Part shown: piece after piece, positions 61,879 to 64,000 of the stretch
Layout of the letters: each line of letters opens with the position of its first letter
Numbering within the stretch: the stretch's first letter is position 1
From: Longimicrobiales bacterium
GTDB lineage: Bacteria; Gemmatimonadota; Gemmatimonadetes; Longimicrobiales; Gaopeijiaceae
NCBI GenBank assembly: GCA_951813395.1
Contig: OX638356.1
Span: 2,113,501 to 2,177,500, forward strand
DNA length: 64,000 nt
Direction: 5' to 3'
Translations under genes and position numbers: made by a program
The notes under the pieces: model-generated
The model's database searches: none
Told to the model about the DNA's origin: nothing
What the model saw: only the letters and a program-made list of their open reading frames with translations

Positions 61879-62694
61879 ATGAGTGCCCGCCCGATCTCTG
61901 CATCGACCGTCTCGTTCGGTCTCGTCTCGCTGCCGGTCAAGCTGTACTCGACCGGCCAGTCCTCCGCCAAGGTGCGTTTCAACTGGATCAATCGCGACAC
62001 GGGCTCGCGCGTCAAGTACCAGTATGTGGACGGACAGAGCGGGGAACAGGTGGACCGGGACAGGCTGGTCAAGGGCTTCGAGTTCGCAAAGAACCAATAT
62101 GTCACCTTCGAGCCGGACGAACTCAAGGCGATCGAGGCCCAGTCCACCGAGATGATCGAGATCACGGAATTCGTCCCGGCGCGCGACATCGACAGGGTAT
62201 ACCTCGAGCGGGCCTACTATCTGGGTCCCGCACGGGGCGGGGCGCGGGCCTACCGGCTCCTGTCGATCGCGCTCAGGGAGATGGAGAGGGTGGCCATCGC
62301 CCGCTATTCGGCGCGCGGGAAGCAGCGCCTCGTAATGATCCGTCCGCTGGACGATGGACTGATCCTGGAGCAGCTCTTCTATCCCGACGAGGTGCGGTCC
62401 TTCGACGACGTGCCCATGGAGAAGGGCGAAGTGAGCGACGCGGAGCTGGCGCTGGCCAAGCAGTTCATCGAGCAGGCCGCGAGCGAGGCGTTCGACCCCG
62501 GCCGCTACCGGGACGAGGTCAAGGAACGGGTGCTGGCGCTGATCGATCGCAAGATCGAGGGCGAACAGATCACACTCGCTCCGCAGGACGAGCCGGAGAC
62601 CAGGATCATCGACCTCATGGAAGCGCTGAAAGCCAGCCTGGGATCGGCGGACGAGACGAAGGACGAGCCCAGGGTGGCTGCCGCGAGCGGGTAG
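61879..62694 (+). CDS. ku: Ku protein (end-binding factor)
   Basis: 271 aa bacterial Ku homodimer subunit. The core is visible from SASTVSFGLVSLPVKLYS through NWINRDTGSRVKYQYVD and the ring-forming region ERAYYLGPARGGARAYRLL to VSDAELALAKQFIEQ. It binds double-strand ends and recruits LigD. I chose the ATG at 61879 over 61843 because the family begins there and a -10-like TACGTT lies 6 nt upstream. The C-terminal tail is short, typical of Ku without an extended basic end. Confidence 0.95.
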   Translation: MSARPISASTVSFGLVSLPVKLYSTGQSSAKVRFNWINRDTGSRVKYQYVDGQSGEQVDRDRLVKGFEFAKNQYVTFEPDELKAIEAQSTEMIEITEFVPARDIDRVYLERAYYLGPARGGARAYRLLSIALREMERVAIARYSARGKQRLVMIRPLDDGLILEQLFYPDEVRSFDDVPMEKGEVSDAELALAKQFIEQAASEAFDPGRYRDEVKERVLALIDRKIEGEQITLAPQDEPETRIIDLMEALKASLGSADETKDEPRVAAASG

Positions 62695-62709
62695 CCTGAC
62701 GGCTCGCGC

Positions 62710-62907
62710 TTACTTTCCTCCCTCGCGGAAGATCCAGACCCGGATCAACACGGCGCCCCATACCAGCCCCACACCGCCCCACACGAGTCTGGCATGGACC
62801 TGCGGCAGTTCCAGCCCGGCCTGGATGACGAGTCCCCCGCCCGCGGTGAGCAGGAGCGTACCCGTGAAGAATGCCGTGTCTTCCCACTGGGATCTGGGTT
62901 TTCTCAT
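62710..62907 (-). CDS. Small two-helix membrane protein of unknown function
   Basis: 65 aa from the ATG at 62907, which has GAGGGAGG just upstream; a longer frame starts at 62919. It has two hydrophobic segments (TAFFTGTLLLTAGGGLVIQ and LVWGGVGLVWGAVLIRVWIF) with short charged ends. I do not recognise the family. It is convergent with ku. The good ribosome-binding site and hydrophobic pattern argue for a real gene. Confidence 0.6.
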   Translation of the reverse strand: MRKPRSQWEDTAFFTGTLLLTAGGGLVIQAGLELPQVHARLVWGGVGLVWGAVLIRVWIFREGGK

Positions 62908-63041
62908 CGCCTCCCTCAATCTTCCTCCCCCAAATCTGACGTCGTTCGCCCCCGGCCACCAGCCCGGCGCCCCCGCGGCACTGGAGTGCCCGGGTGGCGG
63001 CCGTTAGCTTCCGATGGAAGCGGCCACGCCACTTCCATTCT

Positions 63042-63115
63042 GCGCCCGTAGCTCAGCTGGATAGAGCATCGGCCTTCTAAGCCGAGGGTCCCAGGTTCGA
63101 GTCCTGGCGGGCGTG
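63042..63115 (+). tRNA. tRNA-Arg (anticodon TCT)
   Basis: 74 nt. Acceptor GCGCCCG at 63042-63048 pairs with CGGGCGT at 63108-63114 (one G-T pair), discriminator G63115. D-arm AGCTCAGCTGGATAGAGC, anticodon loop CTTCTAA with TCT at 63076-63078, T-loop GTTCGAG. CCA not encoded. It decodes AGA, a rare codon in a GC-rich genome. Confidence 0.95.
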
Positions 63116-63140
63116 TTCAGCACCGGCTGGCACGAGGGAG

Positions 63141-64000
63141 TCAACGCTCGGGAACCGCCTCCATCAGAAGCTCCAGGGCGCTGCGCAGCGCCTGGCCTCC
63201 CGGCCCGGAGCCGCTGTAGTGGCCCAGGCGCGCCACCACCATGTCGTGCGACGGGATCACCAGCGTGGTCTGGCCTCCGGCGCCCGCCATGTAGAAGGCC
63301 GTCGACGGGATCGGATACTGTTCCGCCTGGTTCACCCAGAAGAAGCCTCCCCCGTACTGGTGCCGCCCGTCGGCCTCCCAGGCCGGGGCGAGCGTGGAGA
63401 CGTAGTCCACGTACCCCTCGGGCAGCAGGCGCTCGCCATCCGGCGCCACGCCGTCGGTCAGGTAGAGGTTGCCGAGGCGCGCCCAGTCCCGTCCGCTGCC
63501 GAATTCGTAGCCCTGCAGGAGAAAGTTCCCGTAGGGATCCGTTTCGGGGATGAGATTGCGGATCCCGAGCTTGTCGAAAAGATGGCGCTGCGGAAACTGA
63601 TGGTAGTTCTCGCCCAACTGCTCGATGCCCAGCCGCACGAGGTAGTTGGTGATGACCGGGTCCGAATTGCGGTAGCGCCCGACCGTGTTGGGCTCCCACT
63701 GCCGGTCCTTGCTCGCGGCCCACGCAAACGAATTGACCGTTCCCGTGTACACGTAGATGTGGTCCGCGTAGCCGAGCTCGGGGTCGAAGTCCGGATCCTG
63801 GGGCGCACGGAAGCGCAGACCCGACGACATCCTCATGATGTCGCCGATGCGGATCGTCTGCCGGGGGTCGCCATCCGACTGCCATTCGGGGACCGGCGCC
63901 GACTGCCACAGGTCGTACACGCCCTTCTGGATCAGCACCCCCATCAGGGTGCCGGTGAGACTCTTGCCCATCGACCAGCTCTCGAGCGGAGTCGTGTGAT
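63141..64000 (-). CDS. Beta-lactamase-fold serine hydrolase, truncated by the window end
   Basis: At least 285 residues are visible; the N-terminus lies beyond base 64000. The active-site SxxK is at the very start as SMGKSLTGTL, the YxN-like motif is YRNSDPVITN, and the C-terminal H/KxG-type region is GAGGQTTLVIPSHDMVV. Such class C-like enzymes include esterases, D-aminopeptidases and penicillin-binding proteins, and 6-aminohexanoate-dimer hydrolase relatives look similar here. No lactamase function can be claimed. It lies 25 nt from the tRNA on the opposite strand. Confidence 0.9.
   Translation of the reverse strand, partial: HTTPLESWSMGKSLTGTLMGVLIQKGVYDLWQSAPVPEWQSDGDPRQTIRIGDIMRMSSGLRFRAPQDPDFDPELGYADHIYVYTGTVNSFAWAASKDRQWEPNTVGRYRNSDPVITNYLVRLGIEQLGENYHQFPQRHLFDKLGIRNLIPETDPYGNFLLQGYEFGSGRDWARLGNLYLTDGVAPDGERLLPEGYVDYVSTLAPAWEADGRHQYGGGFFWVNQAEQYPIPSTAFYMAGAGGQTTLVIPSHDMVVARLGHYSGSGPGGQALRSALELLMEAVPER

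Noticed and set aside
1..64000. CRISPR array or rRNA genes
   Set aside because: No regularly spaced direct repeats of CRISPR type and no rRNA-like stretches were seen while reading through the window.

Overview
This is a GC-rich (roughly two-thirds G+C by eye) bacterial chromosome segment. GTG starts and 4-base ATGA/GTGA gene overlaps are common. The gene set points to Gemmatimonadota or a close relative: VPS10/sortilin-like BNR proteins, a DUF5916 outer-membrane protein, carboxypeptidase-regulatory/TonB-plug proteins, a DUF1592-DUF1552-ankyrin cluster, a GlnRS with a GatB/YqeY-type tail and LigD/Ku. This placement is inference from gene content; there is no rRNA in the window.

Layout. 1-4 kb: the end of one RND efflux permease and a second complete one. 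4-7.7 kb: gltX, a LexA-like regulator, tadA and a BetI-type TetR regulator. 7.7-9.7 kb: an NhaC-type antiporter on the minus strand. 9.9-12.7 kb: a pyrR-pyrB-pyrC operon convergent with rpsT. 13.1-16.8 kb: a tightly coupled operon (M50 protease, scpA, scpB, rluB-type synthase, upp) followed by a CAT-anticodon tRNA. 16.9-29.2 kb: an accessory region with a ZnuD-like TonB receptor, an intact IS3-family element, a His-rich lipoprotein, VPS10-like and VCBS proteins, a DUF5916 protein and two apparent gene remnants. 29.3-31.2 kb: recQ. 31.2-37.6 kb (minus): a small secreted protein, an ankyrin protein, DUF1552 and a DUF1592 cytochrome-like protein. 37.7-40.3 kb: two barrel-less plug proteins flanking a peroxiredoxin. 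40.3-42.9 kb: an ArfB-like release factor, an AI-2E family transporter, a small conserved protein and a cold-shock gene. 42.9-49.1 kb: a complete TolC-adaptor-RND operon. 49.2-59.3 kb: two gamma-glutamyltransferase-family genes, DUF819, glnS, an alpha/beta hydrolase and an M3 peptidase. 59.3-62.7 kb: divergent ligD and ku (non-homologous end joining). 62.7-64 kb: a small membrane protein, tRNA-Arg(TCT) and a truncated beta-lactamase-fold hydrolase.

The most notable points are: a LexA-like protein without the Ser/Lys self-cleavage dyad; a PyrC that has lost several conserved active-site residues and is coupled to PyrB, recalling the inactive PyrC' of pseudomonads; an IS3 element with a visible 3-bp target duplication that splits a probable receptor/lipoprotein metal-uptake operon; two secretion-signal remnants; -10 boxes 6-7 nt upstream of start codons that suggest leaderless mRNAs; and the DUF1592/DUF1552/ankyrin operon, whose function is not known.
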